Source: Myxococcales bacterium 68-20 (lineage in GTDB: Bacteria > Myxococcota_A > Polyangia > Polyangiales > Polyangiaceae). From it: a stretch of DNA of 64,000 nucleotides. Position numbers and translations under genes: made by a program. Positions 62,591 to 64,000 of the stretch are shown here, in pieces. Below the pieces are notes generated by a model. The model saw only the letters and a program-made list of their open reading frames with translations. It was not told the origin of the DNA and did no database searches. The stretch's first letter is position 1. The number at the start of each line of letters is the position of its first letter. The DNA lies in NCBI GenBank assembly GCA_001899635.1, contig MKVQ01000027.1:1-64000 (forward strand), written 5' to 3'.

Positions 62591-63583
62591 ATGCTCTCGA
62601 AGAGCCGCTCCTTCTCGCGCAAGACTCTGCGCATCTCCCTCGTCGCCCTGCTCGCTCCGGTGCTCGCCGGCGGCGTCGCGCTCGTCACCAAGAGAAGCGC
62701 CCACGCCGAAGGCGCCGAGGCCGACAAGGCCGAGGTCAACGAGCGCTGCGCGGTCCGGATCTCGATCGCGCTCGCCGGCAAGAGCCCGGACCCGGCGCTG
62801 CTCTCGGCGCCGGACCCGCGGGCGGGTGTCGACGCCCTCCTGGCGACCCCCGAGTTCGCCGATCGCTACGCACGCTTCATCAACTCCGAGTTCAGCGGTG
62901 GGCCGATCTCGAACGCGAACGACGATCCGGTCTACTACCTCGCGAAGCACGTCATCACGCAGAAGAAGCCGTGGACCGAGCTGTTCCAGGGACAGTACGA
63001 CGTCACTCCGCTCGCGACGGCCGGCGCCGGGATGGCGGTCGAGAACGACCCGGATGGCGTCGGCTTCTTCCGCACGCAGTCGTGGATGAAGCGGTACGCC
63101 GGCAACGAGGACAAGGGGTTGATGCTCGTCGCTGCGTTCCGGATCGTGCAGAACACGACCGGCCTCGAGCTCGTCCCGTCGGTCGGCGCGCCCGGCGACG
63201 ACCGCTCCGCCTTGGGGCGGAAGGCGAACGCCTGCAAGGGCTGCCACTTCGACAGCTGGTACGCGATCGACACCGTCGCGAACCTGCTTCCCGTCCGCCA
63301 GGGCCAGGGCGACACGATGACCTTCAACCCCACGAAGGCAGGGCCGCAGCAGCTCCTGGGAAAGACGATCCAGAACGACAAGCAGCTGGTCCAGGCGCTC
63401 GTCGCCTCCGACGGGTGGCGCTTCAACCAGTGCCGTCAGGTGTTCAAGTTCCTCTACGGCCGGCCGGAGAACCAGTGCGAGTCGAAGGTGTTCGACGCGT
63501 GCGTCGCCGCGCTCGACACCCAAAAGACGATCCAGGCCGCCGTCGCCGCCGTGGCGAAGGACGCGTCGTTCTGCACCAACTGA
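62591..63583 (+). CDS. Exported c-type cytochrome-like protein
   Basis: 330 aa. The signal peptide cleaves after AHA. One CXXCH heme-binding motif is visible (Cys215, Cys218, His219 in 'NACKGCHFD'). The N-terminal part ('SAPDPRAGVDALLATPEFADRYARFINSEF', 'YLAKHVITQKKPWTELFQGQYDVTP') resembles the DUF1549/1553-type proteins of myxobacteria and planctomycetes that carry a cytochrome motif. Three further Cys occur near the C-terminus. It probably acts in periplasmic electron transfer. It is followed after 11 bp by a lipoprotein gene on the same strand. Confidence 0.75.
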   Translation: MLSKSRSFSRKTLRISLVALLAPVLAGGVALVTKRSAHAEGAEADKAEVNERCAVRISIALAGKSPDPALLSAPDPRAGVDALLATPEFADRYARFINSEFSGGPISNANDDPVYYLAKHVITQKKPWTELFQGQYDVTPLATAGAGMAVENDPDGVGFFRTQSWMKRYAGNEDKGLMLVAAFRIVQNTTGLELVPSVGAPGDDRSALGRKANACKGCHFDSWYAIDTVANLLPVRQGQGDTMTFNPTKAGPQQLLGKTIQNDKQLVQALVASDGWRFNQCRQVFKFLYGRPENQCESKVFDACVAALDTQKTIQAAVAAVAKDASFCTN

Positions 63584-63594
63584 TGGAGCCCAGC

Positions 63595-64000
63595 GTGAAC
63601 TTCCCTCACATGAAGCTCGGACTCTTCTCCGCCGCCGCCCTCGTGCTCCTCACTGCGGCCTGTGAAGACCCCAACTCACTCACCGGGAACCGTCATCGGG
63701 GTGGGCCCGGCGAAGAAGGCGTCGATGGCGAGACCGGCGGCGCGGAAGCAGGGGAGCTCCCGGAGGAGCTCCAGTGCACCGTCAAGCCGCAGGGCAATTC
63801 GTACGTCCTCTTCGACGGGACCCGCCTCGAAGCGAGCCGCGTCAGCGAGAACGTCGGCGTGAACCGCGCTCGCATCAAGCCGTATGCCGTGATGGCGACC
63901 GAGTACCAGCGGGTGCTCGGCGTGGTTCCCGAGGCGATCAAGACGGCCGGCGCGTCGTTCGACGATCCGCCGGCGCGCTGGTTCGCCGAGTCGGTCTACT
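63595..64000 (+). CDS. Lipoprotein, cut by the window end
   Basis: At least 135 codons are open to the window edge. Start is GTG 63595 or ATG 63610. The signal peptide ends in LLTAAC. A Gly/Glu-rich linker ('GGPGEEGVDGETGGAEAGELPEEL') precedes a domain beginning 'QCTVKPQGNSYVLFDGTRLEASR' and 'YAVMATEYQRVLG', which I do not recognise. It is probably co-transcribed with the cytochrome-like gene 11 bp upstream and may be its partner on the membrane. Confidence 0.7.
   Translation, partial: MNFPHMKLGLFSAAALVLLTAACEDPNSLTGNRHRGGPGEEGVDGETGGAEAGELPEELQCTVKPQGNSYVLFDGTRLEASRVSENVGVNRARIKPYAVMATEYQRVLGVVPEAIKTAGASFDDPPARWFAESVY

Noticed and set aside
62188-62781. Minus-strand 197-codon frame in the long intergenic region
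   Set aside because: It overlaps the start of the cytochrome-like gene, is Arg/Ser-rich and has no domain.

Overview
The window is GC-rich DNA that looks like a chromosomal segment of a Myxococcota (myxobacterial) genome, most likely from the Polyangia side. About twenty predicted lipoproteins crowd it, and five of them are seven-bladed RCC1-type propellers. It also has the 'HCGACGN'-type Cys-rich repeat proteins, IgGFc-binding domain proteins, WGSGPxDVWAVG propellers and ECF sigma factors familiar from that phylum. No rRNA, tRNA, CRISPR array, transposase or phage gene was recognised. The organism call is an inference from gene content.

Layout. 1-5.9 kb: an SGNH/GDSL esterase lipoprotein, a small unknown protein, a DUF1294 membrane protein, an RCC1 lipoprotein and a divergent exported protein ('family H'). 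6.0-14.5 kb (cassette A): ECF sigma factor, membrane-anchored TPR-like partner, Cys-rich lipoprotein, two WGSG propellers, an RCC1 propeller and an IgGFc-binding lipoprotein. 14.7-15.8 kb: a Clp_N-ClpS fusion protein. 15.9-23.4 kb: a five-gene overlapping operon on the minus strand for an RND efflux pump plus a LytS/LytTR two-component system. 23.6-38.5 kb: a general region with an amidohydrolase gene broken by an amber codon, a beta-propeller-like lipoprotein, a GNAT gene running into a trpF remnant, a MocR regulator divergent from a HisZ-like gene, a kinase-fold protein, a CDP-alcohol phosphatidyltransferase, PhnA, a thiolase under an HxlR regulator, and an MFS pump with a second HxlR regulator. 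38.6-44.9 kb: a membrane protein, HutD, a ferritin-like lipoprotein, a Cys-rich lipoprotein, a GNAT protein and an MBL-fold hydrolase. 44.9-50.9 kb: a decaying tandem array of MBL 3' ends, family H copies and two TNFR-like/RCC1 lipoproteins. 50.9-59.3 kb (cassette B): the same seven genes in the same order as cassette A. 59.5-64 kb: two repeat-rich proteins, a c-type cytochrome-like protein and a lipoprotein cut by the window end.

The main result is the pair of syntenic, diverged seven-gene cassettes about 44 kb apart. Each is led by an ECF sigma gene, and the structural genes are joined largely by 4-nt stop/start overlaps. Domain order, blade counts and Cys-repeat counts match between the copies. 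An RCC1 lipoprotein and a family H protein (intact next to A, degraded next to B) sit just upstream of each sigma gene, so the ancestral unit was probably nine genes. The likely product is a sigma-controlled cell-surface assembly of propellers and adhesin-like proteins. Its function is unknown and cannot be read from the sequence alone.
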